In this document: positions 1 through 8,719 of the stretch, in pieces
Numbering within the stretch: position 1 is the first letter of the stretch
Layout of the letters: each line of letters begins with the position of its first letter
Source of the DNA: Aromatoleum toluclasticum ATCC 700605
GTDB lineage: Bacteria; Pseudomonadota; Gammaproteobacteria; Burkholderiales; Rhodocyclaceae
Direction: 5' to 3'
NCBI RefSeq assembly: GCF_000378245.1
Contig: NZ_KB899504.1
Span: 1 to 64,000, forward strand
Length of the DNA stretch: 64,000 nt
Position numbers and translations under genes: made by a program
The notes under the pieces: model-generated
What the model saw: the letters and a program-made list of their open reading frames with translations, nothing else
What the model was told of the DNA's origin: nothing
Databases searched by the model: none

Positions 1-1319
1 CAGGGCCATCGCACTTATCCGTCATGAGCCGGCGTAATCCCGAGCATCGCCATCCTGTATCCGTCATCCCAGGAGGCCAATTTGCGTTTCTTGCTGAGGC
101 TGATCTTGCCGAAGGAGGCCGTCGCGGTCTCTGCCTTGAGGAGATTGAGCACGATGCGTTTCAGACGCGAGAGGTTGTCGGCGGCGTGATCCTTGCGCAC
201 GGTGGCAGCGTCCTCGCGGAAATTCACGTCGAGCATCCAGTGCACGCGGTTCTCGATGCCCCAGTGCGCGCGCACGGCAGAAGCGAAGGCTTGCGCCGAG
301 AGCATGCGGGAGCTGATGTAGTAGCGGCGTTCCGGCGCCGATTCCTTGTCGCCGACCTTGCGCAGCGATTCAACCATGCCCAGCATGCGGCAGCCGGGCC
401 AGCGTGCGGTGTCCACGTCGCCCGCGTTGGGCGCGACCCAGAACCCTTGCCAGACGAAGCGGCCGTGGGATTGCTCGGTGCACTGGGCATATTGCCCGGC
501 CTGTTCCATTGCTTGACGCTGGGCGAGGCCGAAGCGCTCGTGCAGCAGGCTCTGCAGGCCCGGCTGGTTGCCTTTGACGGCCAGCAGGTAGTCGGCCTTC
601 TTCTCCAGAATCTTCGCGGCGATCTCGCTCTGGCAGCCCATCGCGTCGAGGCTGACCAGGTAGCCCTTGATCAGCAGGGCGTCGAGCAACTCGGGAATGG
701 CGCTGATCTCGTTGCTCTTGCCATCGACTTTCTGCTGCCCCAGCACGAGGCCGCATTCCGTGGCAAATGCGCTGACCATATGGATGGGTCCGTTCTGACC
801 GTCGCCCGAGCCGCGCACGGTCTTGCCATCGACGGCGAGCGTGCCGCTGCCCACCGCCGCCGGGACGATCCCGCCCACCCAGCGTCGGAAGGCGTCTTCG
901 AAGGTGCGTGGATCGAGAATGCGGAACACCCGGTTGAAGGTGTCGTGGGACGGGATGCCGCCCGCGAGTTTCAGAAAGCGCTTGAGCCAAGCCTCCTTGT
1001 GCTCGGCCCAAAACGCCATCTCTTCGAAGCTGTTCATGTCGCACAGCACTGCACAGACGGCGATCGCCAGGATCTCCTGCAGGTCATGGCGACACGCATA
1101 GCCCGCTCGGCGCGGATCTTCGATTTGGGCAAGGCAACTCATCAAAGGCATCGGCGCCGGCGCTTCCATTCGCATCGTCCAAAGGACGAGAGTAGACGCC
1201 TTTTGCGTGAGGTCCACAAGACGTCTGCGCAAGTGCTTGAGCGTGAACGACTTTCAATGGCGACGGATGCAATTTGGATTCACAGGGAGGGCCAATGACA
1301 ATTAAGTGCAATGGCCCTG
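1..1319 (-). mobile_element. Complete ISAs1-family insertion sequence
   Basis: A 1319-bp element bounded by imperfect terminal inverted repeats of about 24 bp. The left end (1-24) begins CAGGGCCATCGCACTTA and the right end (1296-1319), read on the minus strand, begins CAGGGCCATTGCACTTA. The single gene inside encodes an ISAs1 (H-repeat-like) DDE transposase, and the size is usual for the family. The element starts at base 1 of the window, so the left target-site duplication cannot be checked. The right flank runs straight into the IS91-like unit. Confidence 0.9.
15..1151 (-). CDS. ISAs1 family transposase
   Basis: DDE transposase that would cut and paste its own IS. The protein (378 aa from the chosen start) opens with PLMSCLAQIEDPRR, the usual N-terminus of the family. 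LAVDGKTVRGS (first catalytic Asp) and the central VSLDAMGCQ segment (second Asp) follow, and the C-terminal part has WGIENRVHWMLDVNFREDA, with the catalytic Glu in the HWGIEN helix. The reading frame is open up to 1232, with further starts at 1175 and 1232, but family proteins begin near 1151. No frameshift or internal stop is seen, so it may be active. The gene fills the IS and its stop lies 14 bp inside the left inverted repeat. Confidence 0.92.
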   Translation of the reverse strand: MPLMSCLAQIEDPRRAGYACRHDLQEILAIAVCAVLCDMNSFEEMAFWAEHKEAWLKRFLKLAGGIPSHDTFNRVFRILDPRTFEDAFRRWVGGIVPAAVGSGTLAVDGKTVRGSGDGQNGPIHMVSAFATECGLVLGQQKVDGKSNEISAIPELLDALLIKGYLVSLDAMGCQSEIAAKILEKKADYLLAVKGNQPGLQSLLHERFGLAQRQAMEQAGQYAQCTEQSHGRFVWQGFWVAPNAGDVDTARWPGCRMLGMVESLRKVGDKESAPERRYYISSRMLSAQAFASAVRAHWGIENRVHWMLDVNFREDAATVRKDHAADNLSRLKRIVLNLLKAETATASFGKISLSKKRKLASWDDGYRMAMLGITPAHDG

Positions 1320-1365
1320 CTCTGACGAGGGACTGTCCCGTGACGAACCAGGAGGTCATTTTACG

Positions 1366-2273
1366 ATGAAGGCATCAAATGGAAAGGGTTTCGAGCGCAG
1401 CTACGCGCTGCATCTGCAGCACCTCAAGCTCAAGGGGCTACAGCCGAAGACGATCGACGCCTATGCGCGTGCGATTCGCCGGATCGGCGAGTATTTCGAT
1501 GGCCGCATCGACGCGCTGACCGAACAGCAGCTGACCGACTATTTTACGGAGCTGGTGGCCTCGCACTCGTGGAGCACGGTCAAGCTGGATCTCTACGGGC
1601 TGAAGTTCTACTACGCGCATGTCCTCAAGAAACCCTGGGTGGCGCCGGGTCTGATCAAGCCGCCGAAGAGCCAGCGCCTGCCGGACATCGTCACGGTCGA
1701 GGAGGCCCGGCGGCTGTTCGCCGCCACCCGCGTGGTGAGTTACCGGGTGTTCTACTTCACGCTCTACAGCCTGGGGCTGCGCCTCGGCGAAGGCCTGCGG
1801 CTGCAGGTGGGCGATATCGATGCGGCACGCGGACGCGTGCACATCCGCGACGCGAAAGGCAACCGGGATCGTTTCGTGCCGCTGCCGCACGCGACCCATC
1901 AACTGTTGCGCCGCTTCTGGCAAGTGCATCGTAACCCGGTGCTGCTGTTTCCCAATCGCCACGGTGGCCTGAAGGGGGCGGCCAGCGCCACCACGCCGAT
2001 GGATGCGGGCGGGGTGCAGGCGACGCTGCACAAGGTGGTCGAAGCCTGCGGTCTAAAAAAAAGATCACCCCGCACTGCTTGCGCCATGCCTATGCGACTC
2101 ACCTGATCGAGGCCGGCGTCGATCTGATCGAGGTGCAGAAATTCCTCGGCCATCACTCCATCCTCACCACCGCCCGCTATACCCACCTCACCGACCAGAC
2201 CAGGCATCACGCCCTCGACCGGATCAACGGCCTGATGGACGGCTTCGGCGTCACCTGGGGGCAGGTCAAATGA
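1366..2273 (+). CDS. Tyrosine recombinase of the IS91-like unit, split by a -1 frameshift at an A8 run
   Basis: Phage-integrase-type site-specific recombinase. The N-terminal SAM-like core-binding domain (about residues 5-85) is followed by the catalytic domain with first catalytic Arg in [13 protein letters not shown]. The second part of the active site ([15 protein letters not shown], then [15 protein letters not shown] with the nucleophile Tyr) lies in the -1 frame. The first frame runs from ATG 1366, preceded by GGAGGT, to a stop near 2106. The second frame covers the box-2 region to 2273. The switch point is eight A at 2055-2062 followed by G (A AAA AAA G), a classic slippery sequence. 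A -1 slip there gives a continuous, family-typical protein of about 302 aa. It may be programmed frameshifting, a real mutation or a homopolymer read error; the sequence alone cannot decide. Confidence 0.8.
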
Positions 2274-3379
2274 TCCGCCTCGCGAGCGTCATCGACACCT
2301 TCGAGGCGGACTTCCGCGCACAGTACCGCGAGCGCTTGCGGCCCGAGCACTACCGGGCGCTCGCGGCGATGAAACACTGTCGCACGCAGGCGAGCCCCAC
2401 GATGCAGGTTCATTGCACGCAATGCGACCACCAGAAGCGGGTGCCGCATTCCTGCGGCCATCGCCACTGCCCGCACTGCCAACACCACGAAAGCCAGCAA
2501 TGGCTGGAACGGCAGATGAAGAAGCAGGTGCCGGCCGAGTACTTTCTGCTGACCTTCACGCTGCCCGCCGAATTCCGGCCGCTGACCTTTGCGCACCCGC
2601 GCGTCGTCTACGAGCTGATGCTGCGCTGTGGCTGGGAGACGGTGCGCACCTTCAGCCACAACGACCGGCAGTTGCAGGGCACGCCCGGCGCCATTGCAGT
2701 CTTGCATACCAACACGCGGCGGCTGGACTTTCACCCGCACGTCCATCTCGTCATGCCGGCGGCCGCGGTCGACGGGATGCGCCGGCAATGGCGAACCAAA
2801 CGGCGCGGCAAGGTCAAGGGCGGCTATCTCTTCAACCACAAGGCGCTGGCCAGGGTCTTCCGGGCGAAGATGCTCTCGGCCATCGAAGCCGCCGGCTTGG
2901 CGCTGCCCGGCCGTTACCCGAAAGACTGGGTGGTGGACTGCAAATCCGTCGGCAGCGGCGAGAAGGCCCTCATCTACCTCGGGCGCTATCTTTACCGCGG
3001 CGTCATCCGCGAGACGGATATCGTCGCCTGCGGCGACGGCGAGGTGAGCTTCCGTTATCGCAACGCCAAGACCGGGCGCATGGAACTGCGCACCGTATCC
3101 GGTGCGCAGTTCCTGTGGCTGGTGCTGCAGCATGTGCTGCCCAAGGGGTTCCGGCGCGCGCGCAACTTCGGCTTTCTCCATCCCAACTGCAAGCGCCTGA
3201 TCGCCTTGTTGCAGGTGCTGCTGAAGTTCGCGCCGGGCCCGTCGACGGCCTGGGTCAAGGAACGGGCACCGATCCTGTGTACCTGCTGCGGGGCGGCGAT
3301 GGTGATCGTCAAAACGCGGATCCGGGCGGGGGGCGGCGGGACGATCCCGGTGCCGAGTGCCGCGCCGGGGGCGCACTGA
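2270..3379 (+). CDS. IS91 family HUH transposase
   Basis: Rolling-circle (HUH, Y2) transposase of 369 aa. A zinc-ribbon (CTQC...[10 protein letters not shown], residues about 48-70) precedes the catalytic core. The core has the metal-binding HUH motif in [10 protein letters not shown] (about 156-165) and the tyrosine motif [10 protein letters not shown] (about 237-246), carrying the two Tyr expected of IS91. The ATG overlaps the stop of the upstream recombinase (ATGA), so the two are probably translationally coupled. The C-terminal tail, rich in Gly and Pro after residue 350, looks less conserved. No internal disruption is seen. It would nick at the ori end of the element and move it by single-strand replication into a tetranucleotide target. 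Confidence 0.92.
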   Translation: MIRLASVIDTFEADFRAQYRERLRPEHYRALAAMKHCRTQASPTMQVHCTQCDHQKRVPHSCGHRHCPHCQHHESQQWLERQMKKQVPAEYFLLTFTLPAEFRPLTFAHPRVVYELMLRCGWETVRTFSHNDRQLQGTPGAIAVLHTNTRRLDFHPHVHLVMPAAAVDGMRRQWRTKRRGKVKGGYLFNHKALARVFRAKMLSAIEAAGLALPGRYPKDWVVDCKSVGSGEKALIYLGRYLYRGVIRETDIVACGDGEVSFRYRNAKTGRMELRTVSGAQFLWLVLQHVLPKGFRRARNFGFLHPNCKRLIALLQVLLKFAPGPSTAWVKERAPILCTCCGAAMVIVKTRIRAGGGGTIPVPSAAPGAH

Positions 3380-3691
3380 CCATGTGAGCGAACCACCCTT
3401 CGGTCGATCAGGGAAATCGGTGCCCGCAAGCCGAGGCACCGCCTTGTCCGACATCGGCATAAAATCCCCCAAAAACACCGACATCGCACCACGGCTGCCG
3501 TCCTGGCAGCCCTGAAACAGACGCTCAGGCGCGCGTCCCCCCCGGTCACACGTCAAACCGGAGTCATTCCAATATATATATTTTCTGTGAGGCCCGAGCG
3601 GCGCTCAGGGACCGGGCTCGTCCAACAAACGGTTCAGATCGTGGCTCGCTGCGCGATCACGATCTAACCTTAGTCGTTGGGATCGACCGGA
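3380..3691. other. Gene-free stretch holding the presumed right end of the IS91-like unit
   Basis: No convincing coding sequence. Visible structure: an 8-bp inverted repeat AGATCGTG (3636-3643) / CACGATCT (3658-3665) with a 14-base loop, an AT-rich patch ATATATATA near 3571-3581, and a short direct repeat TTAGTCGTTG at about 3670 and 3692, the second copy being the end of the decayed MarR gene. The ori end of the IS91-like unit should lie in this interval, but I cannot fix it. Confidence 0.4.
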
Positions 3692-4005
3692 TTAGTCGTT
3701 GTTGCCGTCGATGTCTGGCGACTCACTCGAACCGAGGGCGAGCAGCGATTCCTTGACCGAGATGAGCATGCGGATCAACTCGTTGCGGTCGCTGTCGCTG
3801 TCGCTCAGGCTTGCGAGGGATCTGCTCGTTGAAGTCGCTCTCGGTCTTGACCAGCTTCTCCAGCAGCTGGTGCGAGCTGCGCGACAGGAATACCCGCTTC
3901 ATGCGGCGGTCGGCAGCATCCGGGCGGCGTTCGATGAGGATTTAATGGTTTTCGCGCTCGACATTCCTTTGCACGCATTTCTTGCCTTCCTGTCTTCGTC
4001 GGCGT
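3692..4005 (-). pseudogene. Decayed MarR-family transcriptional regulator (C-terminal two thirds)
   Basis: On the minus strand, three broken pieces join into a MarR-type protein: KKCVQRNVERENH (about 3957-3995), then after an in-frame TAA LIERRPDAADRRMKRVFLS, the winged-helix wing with its hallmark DxxDRR, then HQLLEKLVKTESDFNEQIP. After a frameshift near 3830 comes SDSDRNELIRMLISVKESLLALG, ending in a stop at 3692-3694. The N-terminal helices are missing or unrecognisable. At least one nonsense codon and one indel separate the pieces, so no functional repressor can be made. MarR regulators commonly control the neighbouring catabolic gene, so it may once have governed the gene at 4248. The short open frames on either strand here are accidental. 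Confidence 0.75.
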
Positions 4006-4009
4006 AGGG

Positions 4010-4247
4010 ATAGGTGCAACCAAGATGTTGTACGACTAAATACGGTTCTGTAACTGTGGGACTTGGCCGCTACCCCATTGTTGAAGTCGGTGCGGGGGGG
4101 CTGCGGTCTTCGGTAGCTTTGACTGAAGGCCGGGACTTGAAAGGTGCAACTTCGAGACTGAAGAGAAAGTTCTTGACATTAATCGTAGGCAACAGGACGA
4201 TATGCCTTGTGTGAGATTCAAGCCATTGACCTTCGCCGGAGAAATGT
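4010..4247. other. Intergenic region upstream of the DUF7065-type gene
   Basis: No gene recognised. A TTGACA hexamer at about 4174 with GACGAT 17 bp further on could be a weak sigma-70 promoter for the gene starting at 4248. The -10 match is poor, so this is only a suggestion. Confidence 0.25.
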
Positions 4248-5222
4248 ATGACCAAAGAAGAGCCACGCGCTGCCCTGCGCCCCGCGTTGGAACCGATCCA
4301 CGATTCACGCCATCGCCTGCGGGCTGATGCCCTGGCACGGGAGTCGCTGGTCTTCATGCTGCAACTGCCGGAAGCCGGGATCGCCGCCTTCGTGTACACA
4401 TGGGTCAATGGCCTCGGGAAGGCAGGTTCGGCATTCGTCGTATATGGCCCCGCAGTCGGCGAAACGGTCACGGATCTTGTCGATGGCTTGCCGGTGAGCG
4501 ATGGGCAGGGCTTCGACGACTGGCAGGTCGGCAAGGTGACGGTGCGCCACGGCAAGCCTTTCGAGTCCGCGCAGGTCATCGTCGCGCCCGGGGGACGGGC
4601 CTCCCTCGAATACAACTTCGAGGCCGTGCACGCACCCTACAACTACGGCAGTCACCGCGACGGGTGCCCGGGCTGGGTCGCCGACGACCGCATTGAGCAG
4701 AGCGGCCGCGTGCGCGGCGTCCTGACACTCGACGGCCGGCCCATCCCTTTCGACACGATGGGCCATCGCGATCATTCCTGGGGTACGCGGGACTGGTACT
4801 TCTCGCAGCACTGGAAGTGGCTCGAGGCCCAGGCCGGCCCGGACGTCGTAGTGCACTTCTGGGAGGTCGAGGCGCTTGGTCGGACGATTCTGCGCGGCTA
4901 TGTGCTGCGGGATGGGAGGATGGCGGAGGTCAAGGGAGTCGACGTGAGCTTCGAGCACGACGCTCGCCTCGCCCATACCGCCGTCGTCGCGGATGTGCGG
5001 GACGAGCTCGGGCGTGCGACGCGGGTCGAGGGCAAGACTTTCGCGCTCTATCCCTTCGTGGTGAGTCCGCATGTCATGTTGAATGAAGGCTCAATGAGCG
5101 TGACGATCGAAGGCACCCCCGGCGTCGGCCACGTCGAAATGTGTTGGCCGAGCGCCTATCTCGAGCATGTGTCCGCCCGCGACATCACTGCGGGCTCTCC
5201 TGTCGTTCGCGGGTTGCCCTGA
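4248..5222 (+). CDS. DUF7064/DUF7065-type protein (AttH/CrtC lipocalin-like fold)
   Basis: Protein of 324 aa with no signal peptide. It contains FDTMGHRDHSWGTRDWY (about residues 164-180), the strongly conserved GHRDHSWG block of a family related to the CrtC/AttH lipocalin-like hydratases. It also has an internal Y-N-Y/H-rich segment (FEAVHAPYNYGSHRDG). Family members occur near steroid, terpenoid and aromatic catabolic genes, and the substrate is usually unknown. Here the gene stands alone between a dead MarR regulator and an IS3 end, so its original context has been lost. Its stop codon precedes the IS3 terminus by 21 bp, so the frame may be complete, although the last about 15 residues look atypical and a clipped C-terminus is possible. 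The family assignment rests on motif recognition only. Confidence 0.6.
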   Translation: MTKEEPRAALRPALEPIHDSRHRLRADALARESLVFMLQLPEAGIAAFVYTWVNGLGKAGSAFVVYGPAVGETVTDLVDGLPVSDGQGFDDWQVGKVTVRHGKPFESAQVIVAPGGRASLEYNFEAVHAPYNYGSHRDGCPGWVADDRIEQSGRVRGVLTLDGRPIPFDTMGHRDHSWGTRDWYFSQHWKWLEAQAGPDVVVHFWEVEALGRTILRGYVLRDGRMAEVKGVDVSFEHDARLAHTAVVADVRDELGRATRVEGKTFALYPFVVSPHVMLNEGSMSVTIEGTPGVGHVEMCWPSAYLEHVSARDITAGSPVVRGLP

Positions 5223-5243
5223 ACGGCCATTGTCCGGTCTTCC

Positions 5244-5578
5244 TGAATCGCCCGGGTTTCCTAGACACCCTTTTGCCTCACAATGAGGTGTCATGGAGGT
5301 GTCGATGGAAACGAAGAAGGCGCAGCCGCGCTTCACCGAAGAGTTCAAGATCGAAGCGGTCAAGCAGGTGACCGAACGGGGGCATCCGGTTGCCCAGGTT
5401 TCCGTACGGCTCGGCGTGAGCACCTATAGCCTTTACACCTGGATCAAGCGCTATTCCGTTCCTGCGGAGCAGCGCGCCCAGCACGACAGCCAGGCCGACG
5501 AGATCCGGTGCCTGAAGGCCGGGCTGCGGCGCGTCACCGAGGAGCGCGACATCCTAAAAAGGGATATGACCGGGATGA
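5244..5578 (+). mobile_element. IS3-family element, left part only, cut by the Tn3 insertion
   Basis: The sequence TGAATCGCCCGGGTTTCCTA starting at 5244 is a typical IS3-group left terminal repeat. It is followed by orfA and stops abruptly at 5578, where the Tn3-type terminal repeat begins. No orfB or right terminal repeat was found elsewhere in the window. Confidence 0.75.
5293..5578 (+). pseudogene. IS3 family transposase OrfA, 3' end lost
   Basis: Helix-turn-helix OrfA of an IS3 element: RFTEEFKIEAVKQVTERGH, VSVRLGVSTYSLYTWIKRY, then the leucine-zipper region ending ERDILK. In intact members this continues to KAAAYFA and a programmed frameshift into OrfB. Here native sequence ends at about 5564-5578 and the frame runs 19 more codons into transposon terminal-repeat sequence before a stop at 5634. 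Starts at 5293 and 5305 are both possible. With the OrfB half missing it cannot transpose. The open frame is a hybrid, not a real protein of that length. Confidence 0.8.
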
Positions 5579-5625
5579 GGGGAAAAACTGTACATATCGC
5601 CGGTAACTTGTTGATCTACTGTAAG
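5579..5625 (+). repeat. Left terminal inverted repeat of the Tn3-family transposon
   Basis: Begins GGGGAAAAACTGTACATA and ends TAAG at 5622-5625. The GGGG...TAAG frame is typical of Tn3-family ends, and 47 bp resembles the long ends of the Tn4651 group. It lies 71 bp before tnpA. I searched by eye for a matching inverted copy ending CCCC to the right and found none, so the right end is either beyond the window, diverged or lost. Confidence 0.6.
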
Positions 5626-5634
5626 TTCCTGTAA

Positions 5635-5679
5635 CGTGCCAACGGTCGCAATTCTCCGTTACCCTTACGTGCTGGCACG
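5635..5679. promoter_or_regulatory. Nested inverted repeats upstream of tnpA
   Basis: Two nested dyads sit between the terminal repeat and tnpA: outer CGTGCCA (5635-5641) / TGGCACG (5673-5679) and inner AACGG (5641-5645) / CCGTT (5656-5660). Candidate roles are an operator or attenuator for tnpA, or a recombination core used by the tyrosine recombinase. The tnpA start at 5697 is preceded by CCGGAGGA. Confidence 0.4.
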
Positions 5680-5696
5680 GATACCGGAGGATCAGG

Positions 5697-8600
5697 ATGG
5701 CGTCACTGGAGCGCACCGCATACCCGCTGTTTCTGGGCTGCTACTCACCCGCTGACCTGCAACAGTTTTTTACCCTGCAGGAGGAGGAAATCGACTGGGT
5801 GAAGTCGGTCGGCCGTTCTGCCGGGACCCGGCTCGGACTGGCCGTCCTGCTCAAGGTTTTTCAGCACTTGCGTTACTTTCCTGGCCTCGAGAAGGTACCG
5901 TCCGAGGTCGTCACGCACATCCGGTATGCGATGGGATTCGGTGACACGATACGGATCGAATACCCCGTCGAACGCACCTTCTTCCGGCACAAGGCCATGG
6001 TGCTGGCCTATCTCAAAGTCAAACCCTTCCACGGCCTCGATGCGATGCGCAACGCTGAGGGCTTTGCCCGCAATGCAGCTGAGCTCATGGACCAGCGTGT
6101 CGACATCATCAACGCGATGATCGATGGCCTGCTCCAAGCGCGTTACGAGCTCCCCGCGTTCTCGACACTGGACGATTTGGCAGAGAAGACCCACGCTGCT
6201 GTCCAGAACCGGGTGTTCGGTACGGTATTCCTTCGTATCACCCCCCGACAACTGGAGGCCTTACAGACGCTGCTGGTCACGGACAAACTGGAATGCCGCC
6301 AAAGCGAATATAACGAGCTCAAGAAATCCGCTAAACGCCCTACCCGCAAGCATCTCGAAATGCTGGTGGAGCATCTGGAATGGCTGGACACGATCGCGGC
6401 GGGGGATGACGTCCTTGCAGGCATCCCCGACTCGAAGATCCGCCATTTCGCCGCACAGGCTATGGCCTATGACGTATCCGAGTTGCGTGAGTGTGCCGAG
6501 GCCAAGCGCTACACCCTGCTGTTGGCGCTGATCCGGCGCATGCAGGTCCGCGCGCGGGATCAATTGGCCGAGATGTTCCTGCGCCGCGTGGCCACGATTC
6601 ACAAGCGAGCGAAGGAAGAACTGGAACAGATCCAGTTCGGGCAACGCGGTCAGATCGAGCGCCTGATCGGCACGCTGGATGGCGTGCTCTCCATCCTCGC
6701 CGCCGAACCGGACAATGCGGCAGCCGGCGCTCAGATCCGCGAATACCTTGCGCCCGCGGGCGGCATCAACGGGGTCCGCGAGACCTGTGCCAGGGTGCAG
6801 GCCACCAGCGGCAACAACTACCTGCCGCTCGTGTGGAAGCACTTCAAGAGTCATCGTTCCATCCTGTTCCGGCTCGTGCACGTGCTCGACATCCGCCCCA
6901 CCACCCAGGATCGGACGCTGATCGATGCGTTGGCACTCATCAAGATCTATCAGGACAAGCACCGCATCGAGTGGATTACGGAGGGTATTGACCTGTCCTT
7001 CGCCTCGGACCGCTGGCGCAAGCTTCTGCGCGAGGGCGACGGCGACGGTTTTGGTCTAGGTGTGAGTCGGCGCAACCTCGAAATCTGTGTATTCTCCTGC
7101 CTCGCCGAGGAGTTGCGCTCCGGCGATCTCAGCGTCGTCGGCTCCGAAGAATTCGCTGATTACCGCGATCAGTTGCTGTCCTGGGAGGAATGCCAGGAGC
7201 TCTTGCCCGCCTACTGCGAGAAGATCGGCCTGCCGCAGGATGCTGCGTCCTTTGCCGGCAGTCTCCGCAACTGGCTCGGCGACACCGCTCAGCATCTGGA
7301 TGAGAAATTTCCCGAGTGTCGTGGTGACGTGGCCCTGACCGCCGCCGGAGAGCCGGTGTTGCGCAAGCCAATTGCTCGCGAAATTCCGCCGTCCGCCGTG
7401 TCGCTGCAGAACGCGCTGACGCAGCGCATGCCGGCGCGGCACATTCTGGACGTCCTCGCCAACATCGAGCACTGGATGGAGTTTACGCGACACTTCGGAC
7501 CGCTGTCGGGCAACATGGCCAAGCTCAAGCAGCCCGCCGAGCGCTACCTGCTGACGATCTTCGCCATGGGCTGCAACCTCGGACCGACCCAGGCCGCGCG
7601 TCATCTGGGCAACAGCGGGATCACGCCGCACATGCTGTCCTTCGTCAATCGACGCCACCTCTCGCTGGAGAGCCTGGAAACGGCCCAGCGCGAGCTCAAC
7701 GAGGTGTATCTGCGACTGGATCTCCCCAAGATCTGGGGCGACGGCAAGACCGTTGCCGCCGATGGCACGCAGTACGATTTCTACGACGAGAACCTGCTCG
7801 CGGGCTACCACTTCCGTTACCGCAAGATGGGCGCCGTCGCCTACCGGCACGTGGCCAACAACTACATCGCGGTGTTCCGTCACTTCATCCCGCCCGGCGT
7901 ATGGGAAGCGATCTATGTGATCGAGGGACTGCTCAAGGCCGGTCTGTCGGTCGAAGCGGATACCGTGCATGCCGACACCCAGGGCCAGTCGGCCACCGTG
8001 TTTGCCTTCACCCACCTGCTGGGTATCAAGCTGATGCCGCGGATCCGGAACTGGAAGAATTTGACATTGTTCCGGCCGGACAAGGCGGTGAAGTACAAGT
8101 ACATCAACCGGCTGTTCGGCGACAGTGTGGACTGGAACCTCATCGAGCGGCACTGGCAGGATTTGATGCAGGTCGCCTTGTCAATCTACGCCGGCAAGAT
8201 TTCTTCGGCCACGCTGCTGCGCAAGCTGGGCAGTTACAGCCGCAAGAACCGTCTGTATTTCGCGGCACAGGAACTGGGCAACGTGATCCGCACGGGCTTC
8301 CTGCTGGAGTGGATCGGCAGTCGCGAGCTGCGCCAGGAGATCACGGCGAATACCAACAAGATCGAGTCCTACAACGGCTTTGCCAAGTGGTTGTCCTTCG
8401 GTGGTGACGTGATCGCGGTGAATGAGCCGGAGGAGCAGCAGAAGCGTCTGCGCTACAACGACCTCGTGGCCTCCGCGCTCATCCTGCAGAACACCGTCGA
8501 CATGATGCGCACGCTTGGCAACCTCCGGCATGAAGGCTGGCAGATCACGGAAAACGATGTCAGCTTTCTGAGCCCCTACCAGGTCGCGCACGTCAAGCGC

Positions 8601-8717
8601 TTCGGCGAGTACAGCCTGAAACTCAAACGTAAGCCGGAAGCCTGGATCGCGGACGACACCTTTCAACAAGCGGCCGCGTCGGTGCAGGACATGCGGCGCG
8701 CGACGCGCAGAGCCTGA
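5697..8717 (+). CDS. tnpA: Tn3 family transposase TnpA
   Basis: Full-length 1006-aa replicative transposase. The N-terminal DNA-binding region is recognisable (SPADLQQFF, then RLGLAVLLKVFQHLRYFP). The C-terminal DDE core has Asp about 688 in KTVAADGTQYD, Asp about 760 in VHADTQGQS and Glu about 889 in NKIESYNGF. The start ATG follows GGAGGAT. It would carry out cointegrate formation between the 5579 terminal repeat and its unseen partner. It sits immediately upstream of a 118-aa ORF (2-bp gap) and faces a convergent tyrosine recombinase that presumably resolves cointegrates. No frameshift or stop was noted, so the gene looks intact. Confidence 0.95.
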   Translation: MASLERTAYPLFLGCYSPADLQQFFTLQEEEIDWVKSVGRSAGTRLGLAVLLKVFQHLRYFPGLEKVPSEVVTHIRYAMGFGDTIRIEYPVERTFFRHKAMVLAYLKVKPFHGLDAMRNAEGFARNAAELMDQRVDIINAMIDGLLQARYELPAFSTLDDLAEKTHAAVQNRVFGTVFLRITPRQLEALQTLLVTDKLECRQSEYNELKKSAKRPTRKHLEMLVEHLEWLDTIAAGDDVLAGIPDSKIRHFAAQAMAYDVSELRECAEAKRYTLLLALIRRMQVRARDQLAEMFLRRVATIHKRAKEELEQIQFGQRGQIERLIGTLDGVLSILAAEPDNAAAGAQIREYLAPAGGINGVRETCARVQATSGNNYLPLVWKHFKSHRSILFRLVHVLDIRPTTQDRTLIDALALIKIYQDKHRIEWITEGIDLSFASDRWRKLLREGDGDGFGLGVSRRNLEICVFSCLAEELRSGDLSVVGSEEFADYRDQLLSWEECQELLPAYCEKIGLPQDAASFAGSLRNWLGDTAQHLDEKFPECRGDVALTAAGEPVLRKPIAREIPPSAVSLQNALTQRMPARHILDVLANIEHWMEFTRHFGPLSGNMAKLKQPAERYLLTIFAMGCNLGPTQAARHLGNSGITPHMLSFVNRRHLSLESLETAQRELNEVYLRLDLPKIWGDGKTVAADGTQYDFYDENLLAGYHFRYRKMGAVAYRHVANNYIAVFRHFIPPGVWEAIYVIEGLLKAGLSVEADTVHADTQGQSATVFAFTHLLGIKLMPRIRNWKNLTLFRPDKAVKYKYINRLFGDSVDWNLIERHWQDLMQVALSIYAGKISSATLLRKLGSYSRKNRLYFAAQELGNVIRTGFLLEWIGSRELRQEITANTNKIESYNGFAKWLSFGGDVIAVNEPEEQQKRLRYNDLVASALILQNTVDMMRTLGNLRHEGWQITENDVSFLSPYQVAHVKRFGEYSLKLKRKPEAWIADDTFQQAAASVQDMRRATRRA

Positions 8718-8719
8718 CC

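Larger units (their letters stand above)
1320..3600 (+). mobile_element. IS91-like unit (recombinase + HUH transposase); borders approximate
   Basis: A tyrosine recombinase gene is followed with a 4-bp overlap by an IS91-family HUH transposase. This is a recurrent two-gene arrangement of IS91-like elements. IS91 elements lack long terminal inverted repeats, so the ends are hard to place by eye. The left end is presumed just right of the ISAs1 element, where a short dyad GGGACtGTCCC sits at about 1330-1340. The right end lies somewhere in the gene-free stretch 3380-3690. Both limits are inference. Confidence 0.55.

Noticed and set aside
24..1298. Long plus-strand frame across the ISAs1 transposase
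   Set aside because: It is the antisense of a clear transposase; composition is that of a GC-rich shadow frame.
2207..3556. Long minus-strand frame opposite the IS91 transposase
   Set aside because: Antisense to an HUH transposase with intact motifs; no domain of its own.
3699..4007. Plus-strand 102-codon frame
   Set aside because: The minus strand carries a MarR relic at the same place; the plus frame has no homology.
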